64,000 bases of DNA from NCBI RefSeq assembly GCF_039544265.1, contig NZ_BAABLI010000008.1:248001-312000 (forward strand). The letters run 5' to 3'. This DNA comes from Corallincola platygyrae. Its GTDB lineage: Bacteria > Pseudomonadota > Gammaproteobacteria > Enterobacterales > Neiellaceae. Below the pieces are notes generated by a model, which had not been told where the DNA came from, ran no database searches, and worked only from the letters and a program-made list of their open reading frames with translations. The position numbers and the translations under genes were made by a program. Positions 1 through 8,122 of the stretch are shown here, piece by piece. Numbering within the stretch: the stretch's first letter is position 1; the number at the start of each line of letters is the position of its first letter.

Positions 1-223
1 AATCCAGGCCACCGACCATCAGCTTCTGTTTGCCATCATCGGCCAGTAAGATCGCATCACGTAACACGGTCACAGGCGGCTTTTTACGGCCAGAGGCATC
101 TGCCACTTCCCCTTCCACAATCACCAGCTCACCCCGGTAAGCCTGTAGTTCAGGTTGGCTGCTGGTGGCTAAAAAGTTGGTGTTAAACAGTAAAGCCTGC
201 TCTTCATATTTATCTAATAACAT
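1..223 (-). CDS. N-terminal part of an unrecognised protein, cut by the window edge
   Basis: A minus-strand reading frame starts at an ATG at 223 and stays open to the left edge, giving 74 residues beginning MLLDKYEEQALLF. An AGT/GGGAGTAG-type purine stretch lies just upstream of the ATG, which supports this start. No signal peptide or membrane segment is visible, so it is probably cytoplasmic. A stretch around residues 30-70 (ELVIVEGEVADASGRKK) looks like beta strands with a Gly-rich turn. I do not recognise the family. It is transcribed away from the NifW-like gene, and the 264-base gap between them should hold both promoters. Confidence 0.6.
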   Translation of the reverse strand, partial: MLLDKYEEQALLFNTNFLATSSQPELQAYRGELVIVEGEVADASGRKKPPVTVLRDAILLADDGKQKLMVGGLD

Positions 224-487
224 TGTCTACTCCCAGAATTGAACTTAGCTGCTACTAGATGGCAAGAATCGCTCCATCAATAAAACATTCCGACTTCTAT
301 AAATGTTATTAATAAACATGTGGTTATGTTTTTAAGAAAACAAAAGGTTTTGTTGGCAAAGCGACAAATCTGGGAATGTTGTGAGTGATTTATGTCAGAA
401 CTGGTAAAACTGGCACACATCAAATCTGCTGAACATCAGTGCGGCTACACTGCGGTTATTGTTCTCAAGGCGCAACGATAAACCGCA

Positions 488-778
488 ATGCCAAACCCGA
501 ATTTGACTGCCAATTCGATAAAGGATCAGCTTAAAGAGATCGACAGCATCGAAGCACTGTTAACGTTTTTTGAGATCGGGTTTGAGCAGAGCTTTGTTGA
601 TGAGTATGGCCAGGCCCTGCTTAAGCGGTTTAACGGCAATATCTTCACCCAACAGCCAGAAGACTGGTTTTCTTATCGACGCGCACTGAAACGCGCCTAC
701 TGTAACTTGCAGCGCAAACGCCTCCCCAGTGATTCCCGCAAAGCCTGCCGTGGTTGCACTTCGTGTGAACGGAGGTGA
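488..778 (+). CDS. NifW-family (nitrogenase-stabilising/protective) protein
   Basis: This 96-residue protein resembles NifW. Residues 18-50 (SIEALLTFFEIGF followed by LLKRF) line up with the NifW pattern of SAE-x-FF-x-FF-[VI]-x-[YF], then L..F, and a C-terminal helix with RRALKRAYCNLQ matches NifW's ARRLLAESY region. NifW is known from diazotrophs, where it protects the MoFe protein. No nif gene is visible here, so the role must differ or be more general. The C-terminus carries CRGCTSC, a three-Cys cluster that could bind metal (inference). The stop is 7 bases before the DUF4336 start, so the two are probably co-transcribed. Length fits the family (about 85-115 residues). Confidence 0.7.
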   Translation: MPNPNLTANSIKDQLKEIDSIEALLTFFEIGFEQSFVDEYGQALLKRFNGNIFTQQPEDWFSYRRALKRAYCNLQRKRLPSDSRKACRGCTSCERR

Positions 779-785
779 GGGGCCC

Positions 786-1472
786 ATGAAGCAGCTAGCT
801 GAAAATCTATGGATCTTTGATGGCGAGGCGGTGCCGTTTCTTAAATTACCTTTTACCACCCGTATGACGGTTGTACGTCTGACCACGGGTGAGTTGTGGG
901 TGCATAGCCCGATCAGGTTTAGTGACTCAATCTGTCAGCAGATCGACCAACTTGGCCCGGTAAAGTATCTGGTGGCACCTAACCATTTGCACCACCTCTT
1001 TCTTGCTGAGTGGCTGGCGCACTACTCAGATGCTATCTCTTACGCTACCCCGGAGCTTATTAAAAAGCGCCGTGATTTGGCTTTTGATTACGCACTCAAT
1101 GAAACTCGCGACTGGCCTTGGTCGAATGAACTCGCACATGTGCTGTTTACTGGCTCGCCCCTAATGGAAGAAAGTGTGTTTTTTCATCATGCCTCGCGGG
1201 TATTGATTGTTACCGACCTGATTGAAAACTTTTCCGGTGAGAATTTTAGCTATTGGCAACGACTTTTTGCCAGGATGGCCGGGGTGTTGGCGCCCCACGG
1301 AAAAACGCCCCTGGATTGGCGGTTAAGTTTTATGTTTGGCAAAGCCAAAGCGAGACGGCACTTGTCAGATATTAAGGGATGGCAACCTGAAATGATCGTT
1401 ATGTCTCATGGTGAAATTATCGAAAGCGGCGCCGCAGAGTTCTTAGAAAAGTCGTTTGATTGGATCAAGTAA
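786..1472 (+). CDS. DUF4336 domain protein (metallo-hydrolase-like fold)
   Basis: The 228-residue product begins MKQLAENLWIFDGEAVPF. The start at 786 follows a strong GGAGGTGAGG ribosome site; an upstream in-frame ATG at 729 lies inside the NifW-like gene and is rejected. The layout is that of DUF4336 proteins: an N-terminal 'lw.y.g' strand, TRMTVVRL, LWVHSPI, then VKYLVAPNHLHHLF with clustered histidines (about residues 70-76) and a late MSHGEI. DUF4336 proteins resemble the metallo-beta-lactamase fold, and the histidine cluster would be the metal site by analogy. The substrate is unknown. It shares a transcript with the NifW-like gene, and the downstream YcxB-like frame begins about 90 bases on. 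Confidence 0.72.
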   Translation: MKQLAENLWIFDGEAVPFLKLPFTTRMTVVRLTTGELWVHSPIRFSDSICQQIDQLGPVKYLVAPNHLHHLFLAEWLAHYSDAISYATPELIKKRRDLAFDYALNETRDWPWSNELAHVLFTGSPLMEESVFFHHASRVLIVTDLIENFSGENFSYWQRLFARMAGVLAPHGKTPLDWRLSFMFGKAKARRHLSDIKGWQPEMIVMSHGEIIESGAAEFLEKSFDWIK

Positions 1473-1558
1473 GCCAACCTAACGGCCGTTTTGATGTTTT
1501 CTTTCCCCGCAAACAGGCAATTGCTACTCTATCACTTTGTTTCCGGCCTCTTTCTTTT

Positions 1559-2056
1559 ATGAACACAGCATTTAGTTACTCAACCAAGTACACCCTGGAT
1601 AAAAGCCACTTCAGTGAGACGTATGATGCGTCGGTGATGGTAGATGATTCCTACCGCAAGTACAGTAAATCGGTGGTGATGGCAGTGGTTGGGCTAGGCC
1701 TGCTCTACTTTACCCAGGTTTCGCCTTATCTGGCTTGGTTTGTGGTTGCTTTGGCTGGTGTTGAAGCGCTGAGTGTACGTTTTCATAAAGCTTGGTGGCT
1801 TGCCCGCCAGATGATTAGCAAAGCGGCAAACAACGAGCTGGCACTGACTATTGATGAGGAAGGGGTGCGCAGTAAATCTGTGTATGTTGAAAGCCAGATC
1901 TTGTGGAGCGATATCACTCAGATTGAGAAAACCGATCAGGGCTGGCTGCTGCATCTGGCCAGAGGCAAAACCTATATCTCGGACCGTTGCCTGTCAGATG
2001 AGGCGATGGCTTATGTGAAAGCCAAAGCGGGAGAGTTGTCGCAGGAAGCCAAATAA
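1559..2056 (+). CDS. YcxB-like membrane protein
   Basis: The 165-residue protein starts at the ATG at 1559 (MNTAFSYSTKYTLDKSHF). The open frame extends upstream to 1460, but that would overlap the previous gene and lacks a ribosome site. Two hydrophobic segments at about residues 38-75 (VVMAVVGLGLLYF, then LAWFVVALAGVEAL) are followed by a soluble C-terminal part, ending in the YcxB pattern of 'DEEGVRSKS...ILWSDITQIEKTDQGWLLHL' and a serine-rich strand. YcxB-like proteins are PH-like membrane proteins of unknown function. The gene for the next lipoprotein begins one base after this stop, so translation is probably coupled. Confidence 0.7.
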   Translation: MNTAFSYSTKYTLDKSHFSETYDASVMVDDSYRKYSKSVVMAVVGLGLLYFTQVSPYLAWFVVALAGVEALSVRFHKAWWLARQMISKAANNELALTIDEEGVRSKSVYVESQILWSDITQIEKTDQGWLLHLARGKTYISDRCLSDEAMAYVKAKAGELSQEAK

Positions 2057-2057
2057 G

Positions 2058-2492
2058 ATGATTCGACTGTGCGTTCTTTCCGTTAGTTTGTTGTTCCTGC
2101 AAGGATGCTCCTTCCTTGTCGAAATAGCGCTCTTCAATAACAGCGACGAGCGTATAGAGATTTGTAACTTAAATATGCAGGAAAGGCTCTGCCAGCAGAT
2201 CGATGCCCAAACAATGAGTAAGGTGGTATTGATGGGGGACAAGCCGTCGGAGCAACACCGATTCAGCATTGAATCTAAAGGCCGCATCGGAATATATGAG
2301 TTTGTGTTTGATGAGCCTTATCCCACCCATGCTTCAGACGTATATTGCGAAGGCCTAATTCAAAAGCAGTGTGATATACCTCTGCAGTTTGAGGTCAGTG
2401 GCGAACTTTATTGGGCAGGCAAGAAAGCCAGACTCCCAGTTGATAAGCTCCCACCCCAGCCAAAGGGATTTCCTATCTCTCCGAGTACCTAG
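2058..2492 (+). CDS. Small lipoprotein of unknown function
   Basis: The 144-residue product has a signal peptide ending in the lipobox LQGC (Cys17), which predicts a lipid-anchored protein. Ser follows Cys17, so outer-membrane sorting is more likely than retention. The mature part contains five further Cys residues (CNL, RLCQQ, VYCEG, KQCDI), suggesting disulphides in the periplasm, and ends in a Pro-rich tail. No family is recognised. It begins immediately after the YcxB-like stop codon and is likely the last gene of that unit, since 120 bases separate it from the next gene. Confidence 0.6.
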   Translation: MIRLCVLSVSLLFLQGCSFLVEIALFNNSDERIEICNLNMQERLCQQIDAQTMSKVVLMGDKPSEQHRFSIESKGRIGIYEFVFDEPYPTHASDVYCEGLIQKQCDIPLQFEVSGELYWAGKKARLPVDKLPPQPKGFPISPST

Positions 2493-2612
2493 CTACTTCC
2501 TTCAGTCACTTACCTCCCAAACGCCTGCAGAACCAAGAAGTGAACTTTTTGTTAATAAAAGGGCCAAAAACTCTGAATTGATAATCAGATAGCAACGTGG
2601 AACGCATTCAGA

Positions 2613-3398
2613 ATGATGGCATGGAGGTTAAGTAGTAAGGCTATCTTCTGGTCGGTATTGATCCACGGTCTGCTATTGTTTCTGTTCAGTCGACTCTCGG
2701 TGCCTGAGTTTAAACCCGCACCGCCAGCGCCATCGATTGATGTGTTTGTTTATCATGCGCCGAAAAAGTCAGAGCCAGAGCCAGTCGTTGTGTCTGAGCC
2801 GATTCCCGAACCTGCCCCAGAACCTAAACGTTACCCTAAACATGAACCCCAACCTGAAACAGCGCCTCAAACTAAGCCAGTAGTTCGGCCCGCTCAGTTG
2901 GGTATTCCTGATGAAAATGAACTTGAGACAGCTATTGATGAACCTCCGGCAGAGGGATTGGTCGAGCTTGACGAGGAAATTACACCCCAGCTTGACGAGG
3001 AAGTAACAGCAGATCCTTTGCTACCGCCCGAGCCTCCACCCCCTGAGCGTGAAGATCCGGACTCGCCATTTGTTCGGCCGCCAAGAGCCGCGAGGGAGTC
3101 GCTGGTAGACAGGTACTCGAGCCGAGGTCGACTGAGAAAGCAGTTGGAGGCTATTGAAGGGCCTGTACAGCGAGAGCGTGAGTCCTCTTCGCTTTCGGTA
3201 CTGCACCCGGAAGCGACACCGCTGGAAACCTTTGCGCCTGAAGAGGAAGAGGAGATGCCGGTAGTCGAAGTCGCTTGTGATGATTCGGTGAACAAGGGGG
3301 CTGCGATTCTTTCGGGCATCATGGGGGGCACCATACGTTGTCAGGAGCGTTCACTGGAGCAGTTTCTTAAGCAACGAAAAGCGGAAAGAGGCTATTAA
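2613..3398 (+). CDS. Proline-rich, TonB-like single-pass membrane protein without the TonB C-terminal domain
   Basis: The 261-residue protein has a short cytoplasmic N-terminus, one transmembrane helix at about residues 11-26 (IFWSVLIHGLLLFLF, with an in-helix His as in TonB/TolA-type energy transducers) and then a long periplasmic Pro/Glu-rich stretch (about residues 33-150, many EPxP units). Instead of the usual TonB C-terminal fold it ends with an acidic EEEEEM run and a short Cys-containing tail (VACDD...IRCQE) that could form one disulphide. TonB itself is therefore unlikely. A periplasm-spanning partner of an unknown complex is the safer reading. The ATG at 2613 is followed by a second Met; either may be used. 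Confidence 0.55.
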   Translation: MMAWRLSSKAIFWSVLIHGLLLFLFSRLSVPEFKPAPPAPSIDVFVYHAPKKSEPEPVVVSEPIPEPAPEPKRYPKHEPQPETAPQTKPVVRPAQLGIPDENELETAIDEPPAEGLVELDEEITPQLDEEVTADPLLPPEPPPPEREDPDSPFVRPPRAARESLVDRYSSRGRLRKQLEAIEGPVQRERESSSLSVLHPEATPLETFAPEEEEEMPVVEVACDDSVNKGAAILSGIMGGTIRCQERSLEQFLKQRKAERGY

Positions 3399-3513
3399 TT
3401 GGCATCATAGATGGTGTTTTGTTGGCGAGCGGCGCTGTCTTGGGCATCAAAAATCAGGCTTTCGAGGCAAATCAAACAGATGTGTGATGGGTGTTTATGC
3501 GGGTCGTTTTGTT

Positions 3514-3561
3514 GAGAAGTGTGCAGAGAGGTTTGCGGAGAAGTGTGCAGAGAGTTTTGCA
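3514..3561 (+). repeat. Two tandem copies of a 24-base unit
   Basis: GAGAAGTGTGCAGAGAG plus a short tail occurs at 3514-3537 and again at 3538-3561 with only a few differences at the end of the unit. No function is evident. Confidence 0.8.
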
Positions 3562-3920
3562 CATAGATTTCTCTTGAATTCAATGAAGCTTTAGAGGCTG
3601 TTTCGAGCGCATTTTTTGTGCCAGATTTTTAGCGAAAAGTTGCTGACAGGCAGCTAGCTTTGAGCACAAAAGTTGTCAATGGATTATTTTTAAATTAATC
3701 CTTACTGATTGATAAATAGCTATAAATTGATTTTTATTAACAGCAAATTTAATCCACAGAATCTGTGGGTAACTCAGGGAAAATTCTGTTTCAGTAAATA
3801 GATTCAGCGAGTTAGATGCGACGTTAATTTGGGTGATGAAGTGACTCTGAATGAGAGGCGGAATCAGGGGGATTAATCAGGGCCGTTAATCAGGGCAATT
3901 GCATGGCTTATAACCAATAA

Positions 3921-3934
3921 TTGATCTAGATTAA
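3921..3934 (+). promoter_or_regulatory. FNR-like site upstream of bfd
   Basis: TTGATCTAGATTAA matches the FNR consensus TTGAT-N4-ATCAA at 9 of 10 specified bases. It lies 66 bases before the bfd start, within promoter distance. The site is palindromic enough to bind a dimer, but it was found by eye only. Confidence 0.35.
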
Positions 3935-3941
3935 GAAAATA

Positions 3942-3960
3942 GCATTGATAACGATTCGCA
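3942..3960 (+). promoter_or_regulatory. Fur-box-like site in the bfd promoter
   Basis: GCATTGATAACGATTCGCA resembles the Fur box core (GATAATGATAATC type) and sits 41 bases upstream of the bfd ATG, overlapping the expected promoter. Bfd genes are commonly iron-repressed through Fur, so site and gene agree. Confidence 0.6.
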
Positions 3961-4000
3961 TTTAAATTACATTTGCTCCTGCGTTTACAGGAGAACCTAA

Positions 4001-4198
4001 ATGTTTGTTTGCATCTGCCATGGCATTACCGATACCCAGCTTAAGCAAGCCGTTGCTGACGGTGCTGAGCGTCTGGCTGATGTGAAACGTTCCCTTGGCG
4101 TTGCGACCCAATGTGGTAACTGCGCCTGCAAAGCAAAACAGGTGATTCAGGTGGCACTGGATGATCAGGCGGAGGCTCTTTACGTGAGTGCGGCTTAA
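4001..4198 (+). CDS. bfd: Bacterioferritin-associated ferredoxin
   Basis: The 65-residue protein has the Bfd [2Fe-2S] ligand pattern: Cys4 and Cys6 (MFVCICHG) and Cys38 and Cys41 (TQCGNCACK). Bfd binds bacterioferritin and donates electrons to reduce and release stored iron in the cytoplasm. Length matches the family (64-73 residues), and GGAGAA lies just before the ATG as ribosome site. The bacterioferritin gene itself is not in the window. A Fur-like site upstream suggests induction under iron shortage, and a possible FNR site suggests an oxygen input. Confidence 0.93.
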   Translation: MFVCICHGITDTQLKQAVADGAERLADVKRSLGVATQCGNCACKAKQVIQVALDDQAEALYVSAA

Positions 4199-4387
4199 TC
4201 GCCAACGCTTTTTGTTTTTCGGTCTCCCTTACACCTTACTCCTTACACCCTTTCTTTCTCGCTACTTCACTATTCTTGATAGCCGTGGCCTAAGGCGTCA
4301 GCTCTCACTCCCATCGTATCGATGTTGTGACTGTCATAATCGCCGTTTATAGTGACTCTATCCTCCTGATCCCACAGGGAAGTTGCT

Positions 4388-5470
4388 GTGAACAGTGTAT
4401 TTGAAGGCCGCTCGAACCGGATTGTCCTGCTGATCTTTCTTGGCATTGCCATCTATGCCAGTTACTACCTGATAGCCCCCTATATTCAGCCCATTCTTCT
4501 AGCCTTGTTAATTGGCCTGCTGACGGTGCCTGTGCATGATTGGTTGGTGGATAAACTCAAAGGCAGAAAGAACCTGGCTGCGGTGATCAGCTGTCTATTG
4601 CTTTCTCTGGTGTTATTGATCCCGGCGATATTGGTGATGGTGGCGATCTTAAAGCAGGGGATCAGTTACTCGGGTACGGTGCGCGAGTGGGCCACCGGGG
4701 AAAATGTTCACCAGTTGGTGGCTTCGCCTTGGGTGCAGAAGGTCAAAAACTTCCTGGGGCAGGTATTACCCCATGATGTATTGGAGCCAGAATCGATTAA
4801 GGCCCAGGTACTGGCTGCCGCCAGCGGTGTGGGTAAACAGTTTGTAGGCATCTCCACTTCTATGCTGGGCAGCATTACCAACTTCCTGCTCAACTTTACC
4901 CTGATGCTGTTTGTGCTGTTTTTTGTACTGCGCGACCATGAAAAGCTGATCAGCTTTTTCCGCCACGCGCTGCCTCTGTCTCGCAGTCAGGAAGATGCGC
5001 TGCTGAAAGAGGTGGTCGATGTCAGTAAAAGTGCGCTGTTGGGGTCGTTTTTGACTGCGGTGACTCAGGGTTTTGTGGGCGGCATTGGTTTGGCGCTGGC
5101 TGGGTTCCCGGGGTTGTTCTGGGGCACCATGATGGCCTTTGCTTCCTTGATCCCGTTTGTCGGTACCGCCCTTATCTGGCTACCTGCGGCCATCTACCTG
5201 TTCGTTACAGGTGATACTGGATGGGCTATCTTCATGTTGATATGGGGTGTTGTGGTGGTGGGCTCCATCGATAACTTCCTGCGTCCGCTGTTTATGCAGG
5301 GCGCGTCGATGAGCACTGTGGTGGTGTTTTTCTCACTGCTGGGTGGTTTGCAGGTATTTGGGTTGATCGGTTTGCTGTACGGCCCGTTAATATTCTCCAT
5401 CACACTGGTGCTGTTCCACCTGTATGAAAAAGAGTTCTCCCGCTTTTTGACTGATCAGGACAATCGTTAA
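4388..5470 (+). CDS. AI-2E family transporter (PerM/YdiK-type permease)
   Basis: The 360-residue integral membrane protein begins at a GTG (MNSVFEGRSNRIVLL). It shows the AI-2E family plan: two N-terminal helices (about residues 11-45), a third at about 63-88 (VISCLLLSLVLLIPAILVM), a large soluble loop (about 90-160), then helices including LLNFTLMLFVLFFVLRDHE and a Gly-rich C-terminal bundle with SLIPFVGTALIWLPAAIYL. Family members export AI-2 or other small solutes or act as antiporters; the substrate here cannot be told. grxA follows after 39 bases and could be co-transcribed. Confidence 0.85.
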   Translation: MNSVFEGRSNRIVLLIFLGIAIYASYYLIAPYIQPILLALLIGLLTVPVHDWLVDKLKGRKNLAAVISCLLLSLVLLIPAILVMVAILKQGISYSGTVREWATGENVHQLVASPWVQKVKNFLGQVLPHDVLEPESIKAQVLAAASGVGKQFVGISTSMLGSITNFLLNFTLMLFVLFFVLRDHEKLISFFRHALPLSRSQEDALLKEVVDVSKSALLGSFLTAVTQGFVGGIGLALAGFPGLFWGTMMAFASLIPFVGTALIWLPAAIYLFVTGDTGWAIFMLIWGVVVVGSIDNFLRPLFMQGASMSTVVVFFSLLGGLQVFGLIGLLYGPLIFSITLVLFHLYEKEFSRFLTDQDNR

Positions 5471-5509
5471 GCTGTCCATTGGTCCTAACTTTTTGTTAAA
5501 GAGGTGAAT

Positions 5510-5764
5510 ATGTTTGTGGTTATCTTTGGTCGTTCCGGTTGCCCTTTCTGTGTCAGAGCTAAAGAGCTGGCAGAGAAGCTCACTGAAGAGCGCGACGATT
5601 TCAAATTCCGCTATATCGATATCCACGAAGAGGGGATCAGTAAAGCGGATCTGGAAAAAACCGTGGGTAAGCCGGTAGAAACCGTGCCTCAGATCTTCCT
5701 CGACCAGGAACATATCGGTGGCTTCACCGAGTTTGATGCGTATGCCAAAGAGCATCTTATGTAG
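5510..5764 (+). CDS. grxA: Glutaredoxin 1
   Basis: The 84-residue protein closely follows E. coli GrxA: VIFGRSGCPFCVRAKELAEKL with the CPFC redox pair (Cys11, Cys14), KPVETVPQIF with the cis-proline loop, and HIGGFTEF for glutathione binding. It reduces disulphides, including those of ribonucleotide reductase, using glutathione in the cytoplasm. I chose ATG 5510 because AAAGAGG sits at the right distance; a GTG two codons earlier is possible. Its partner enzyme NrdAB is encoded 3.5 kb downstream, though there is no sign of joint transcription. Confidence 0.95.
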   Translation: MFVVIFGRSGCPFCVRAKELAEKLTEERDDFKFRYIDIHEEGISKADLEKTVGKPVETVPQIFLDQEHIGGFTEFDAYAKEHLM

Positions 5765-5919
5765 CCGCTCTCCCTAACCTGCCGATTTATTAATCAAAAT
5801 CAGGTTTATTAGCACATCCTTGGCGTAGATTGTCCCGTCTGCGCCATGGAAGTGCGCGATGCTCATCGTTTTCACTTCTCTGTCGCACCGATACTCACAG
5901 ATGTTTAAAAGGAATTGTG

Positions 5920-6804
5920 ATGAGATTATTGCGTGCGCTTACCTGCATTATCTGTTTTATCCCGCTGCTGACCTGGGCCGAAGAACCTGATCTTTCAGAA
6001 CAGGAGATGGCTTATCTGGCCCAAAGCATCGAGCTTTGGCAATCGATGGACCGCCAGACCGGCGAGATCCTGCTGCCGGGCAGTATGGCTCGATTGTCTG
6101 TACCTGAGAACTTCTACTATCTGGATCCACAGGACTCAGAAAAAGTACTGGTAGATATCTGGGGTAACCCGCCGGGCACCGGGGCGTTGGGGATGTTGTT
6201 CCCAGCAGAAACGACACCGTTTGATACTGACTCCTGGGGCGTAGTGATCAGCTACGCGGAAGATGGTTACGTATCTGACGAAGACGCATTCAATATCGAT
6301 TACGACGAACTGCTCGAAGATATGCAGAGTGATACCCGTGAAGAGAGTAAAGAGCGTGAAGCGGCGGGTTATGGCTCTATCGATCTGATTGGTTGGGCGG
6401 CACGTCCTTACTATGACCAGTCTCGCCATCAGCTCTACTGGGCGAAAGAGCTGGAATTTGACCATCATCCTGACCATACCCTGAATTACAGTATTCGCAG
6501 TCTGGGGCGCAAAGGCGTACTGGAGATGAACTTTGTGGCGGGTATGGAGCAACTGGACGAGATCAACAGTAATCTGGAAAGTGTACTGACCATGGTGAAT
6601 TTCGTGGAAGGCCATCGCTATCAGGACTTTGATTCTTCGGTAGATAACGTCGCAGCCTACGGCCTTGGTGCGTTGGTGGCCGGTAAGGTGGCCTCTAAAA
6701 CCGGACTGCTGGCGGCGGGACTCCTGCTGCTGAAGAAGTTCTGGTGGCTGATTATTGTTGCGATTGGTGGTTTGTTCCGCGCGATTACCGGCAAGAAAGA
6801 CTAG
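5920..6804 (+). CDS. DUF2167 domain membrane protein
   Basis: The 294-residue protein starts at ATG 5920 (MRLLRALTCIICFIPLLTWA), preceded by AAAAGGAA. The open frame from 5830 has no ribosome site. It has a cleavable signal ending near TWA-EEP, a soluble domain (about 25-245) typical of DUF2167 (GSMARLSVPENFYYLDPQD, DIWGNPPG, LGMLFP, SWGVVISYAEDGYV, DYDELLEDM) and two hydrophobic segments near the C-terminus (about 252-290). The function of the family is unknown; the layout suggests a periplasmic domain anchored in the inner membrane. A terminator follows directly. Confidence 0.85.
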   Translation: MRLLRALTCIICFIPLLTWAEEPDLSEQEMAYLAQSIELWQSMDRQTGEILLPGSMARLSVPENFYYLDPQDSEKVLVDIWGNPPGTGALGMLFPAETTPFDTDSWGVVISYAEDGYVSDEDAFNIDYDELLEDMQSDTREESKEREAAGYGSIDLIGWAARPYYDQSRHQLYWAKELEFDHHPDHTLNYSIRSLGRKGVLEMNFVAGMEQLDEINSNLESVLTMVNFVEGHRYQDFDSSVDNVAAYGLGALVAGKVASKTGLLAAGLLLLKKFWWLIIVAIGGLFRAITGKKD

Positions 6805-6821
6805 TTCGCTAAAGCCTCAGC

Positions 6822-6858
6822 AAAAGCCGCATCCAGTGATACTGCATGCGGCTTTTTT
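6822..6858. terminator. Bidirectional intrinsic terminator
   Basis: AAAAGCCGCAT at 6822-6832 pairs with ATGCGGCTTTT at 6845-6855, followed by a T-run. It lies between two convergent genes and can serve both. Confidence 0.9.
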
Positions 6859-6867
6859 GTCTCTGGT

Positions 6868-7773
6868 TTACTCTGTTTCGGGAATAGGTTCAAAAGCCAG
6901 CTTGATGATTTGTACTGCTTCAACCAGCGGGTCCAGGAACCAGTGACGCAGATAGAGATAGGCAAAGTAGAACAGAGACAGGAAGAACGCGATCAGGCCA
7001 TAGATAACAAACTGGTAGCCAATGGGGAGACCGTTTTCATCCAGTAGATGTTGGTTCTGCTCTGCCAACTTTTCTTTCAGGTCCCGCAGCTCGTCCAGTG
7101 ACAGGTTAAGCAGCTCCAGGTCGGCTTTGATGCTGGTATTTAGGGCTAACAGGCGATCTGTCAGCTCTTCTAACTGCTCAACTTCTATGGCCTGAACCCC
7201 ATCTTCAATCATTTTCGCAACCTCACCGCTGAGTAGGGCGACTTCGCCAACTGACTGATTTATTGAATTAACCAAGACGCTCAATGCATTGTTGGCTATC
7301 GCATTCAGCAGAGGTTTTAGAAAACCGAATAAGCCAAACAGGGCATGGGAGACCTGGTGAGCCGTATGCACCAGCTGATCTGTTTCGCGTTTTACTTCAT
7401 CCAGCGCAGAGTTAATCTTGGCTGCATCTGCTTTAATCTTTGCCCATTCGGCTTTGAACGTGTCGTCAATTATCTGTTTGTCTTTCTCTACTTCCAACTT
7501 CACTCGGTCGTAGATTAAAACCCATTGTTCTTCGACTTTCTTAAGCTCTTGGATACCTGAAAGTTGCTTAATGTTGTCTTCGATCTGGTGATAGGCACTG
7601 CCGACCAGTGCCGAGTCCTTTTTGACGATGGCGCCGTAGTGTTTGGCCCCTTGGTGAATATGAAATATAGCCATGGCCACACATGCCAATATCACCAGCG
7701 GCATAAACACCATCATCAGTTTTGAAATACCGTGTATCAGTCGGAAGGATCGTTTGAAAATGGCCATATCCAT
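6868..7773 (-). CDS. Coiled-coil membrane protein of unknown function
   Basis: The 301-residue protein has an N-terminal membrane helix at about residues 19-38 (LMMVFMPLVILACVAMAIF), a long helical, charged middle part (about 60-240) with heptad-like Leu/Ile/Val spacing (LEELTDRLLALNTS, LRDLKEKLAEQNQHL), a hydrophobic patch near residues 145-165 (LFGLFGFLKPLLNAI), and a second membrane helix near 250-272 (FVIYGLIAFFLSLFYFAYLYL). The order resembles receptors or scaffold proteins with an extracytoplasmic coiled coil, but no signalling domain follows. I do not recognise the family. It ends at the terminator shared with the DUF2167 gene. Confidence 0.65.
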   Translation of the reverse strand: MDMAIFKRSFRLIHGISKLMMVFMPLVILACVAMAIFHIHQGAKHYGAIVKKDSALVGSAYHQIEDNIKQLSGIQELKKVEEQWVLIYDRVKLEVEKDKQIIDDTFKAEWAKIKADAAKINSALDEVKRETDQLVHTAHQVSHALFGLFGFLKPLLNAIANNALSVLVNSINQSVGEVALLSGEVAKMIEDGVQAIEVEQLEELTDRLLALNTSIKADLELLNLSLDELRDLKEKLAEQNQHLLDENGLPIGYQFVIYGLIAFFLSLFYFAYLYLRHWFLDPLVEAVQIIKLAFEPIPETE

Positions 7774-8122
7774 CTGCCTTGAGAAAGGGGTCCAATCCTG
7801 AGCCTAGCCACTGGAGAGTGGATTTCGGTCGGAACTGATGCTTACTGGCGCGTTGTTTGATTGGGCGCAAGCTTGGTTACGGTTAAGCAGGGTGGGGCTG
7901 GATGAAGCATGGAAGTGCGCCAGACTTAAAAGTTTGGGTTGCGGTTTTTGGCTTCGGTTTTAGGTTTCGGTTTTAGGGCTAGATTGCTATCGTCATGAAC
8001 TCGTATTGGCTAATGCTTTTTGTGTCTACTCGGCGGCATGTCTTGGGCGGGGCAGAATTGCCAAGGAGTGCTATAACTTTCTAGTACCGTTCAATACACG
8101 CACGAAAAGTAAGGAGTCTTTG
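7774..8122. other. 349-base intergenic region between divergent genes
   Basis: No gene is supported. It contains a low-complexity run of three related TTCGGTTTTAGG-like units around 7937-7977 and must hold the promoters of the divergent membrane-protein and haemoglobin genes. AAGGAG at 8111-8116 is the haemoglobin ribosome site. Confidence 0.5.

Larger units (their letters stand above)
3399..4000. other. 602-base non-coding region upstream of bfd
   Basis: No convincing gene is present. It holds a 24-base tandem duplication (3514-3561), three spaced copies of an AATCAGGG motif (3862-3896), a small hairpin CCACAGA/TGTGG near 3753-3768, an AT-rich stretch (3660-3750), and FNR-like and Fur-like sites just before bfd. 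Confidence 0.6.

Noticed and set aside
3753..3775. Two DnaA-box-like sequences facing each other (TAATCCACA and TGTGGGTAA)
   Set aside because: Each differs from the consensus and only one inverted pair is present, with no origin genes nearby. It is more simply a small hairpin.
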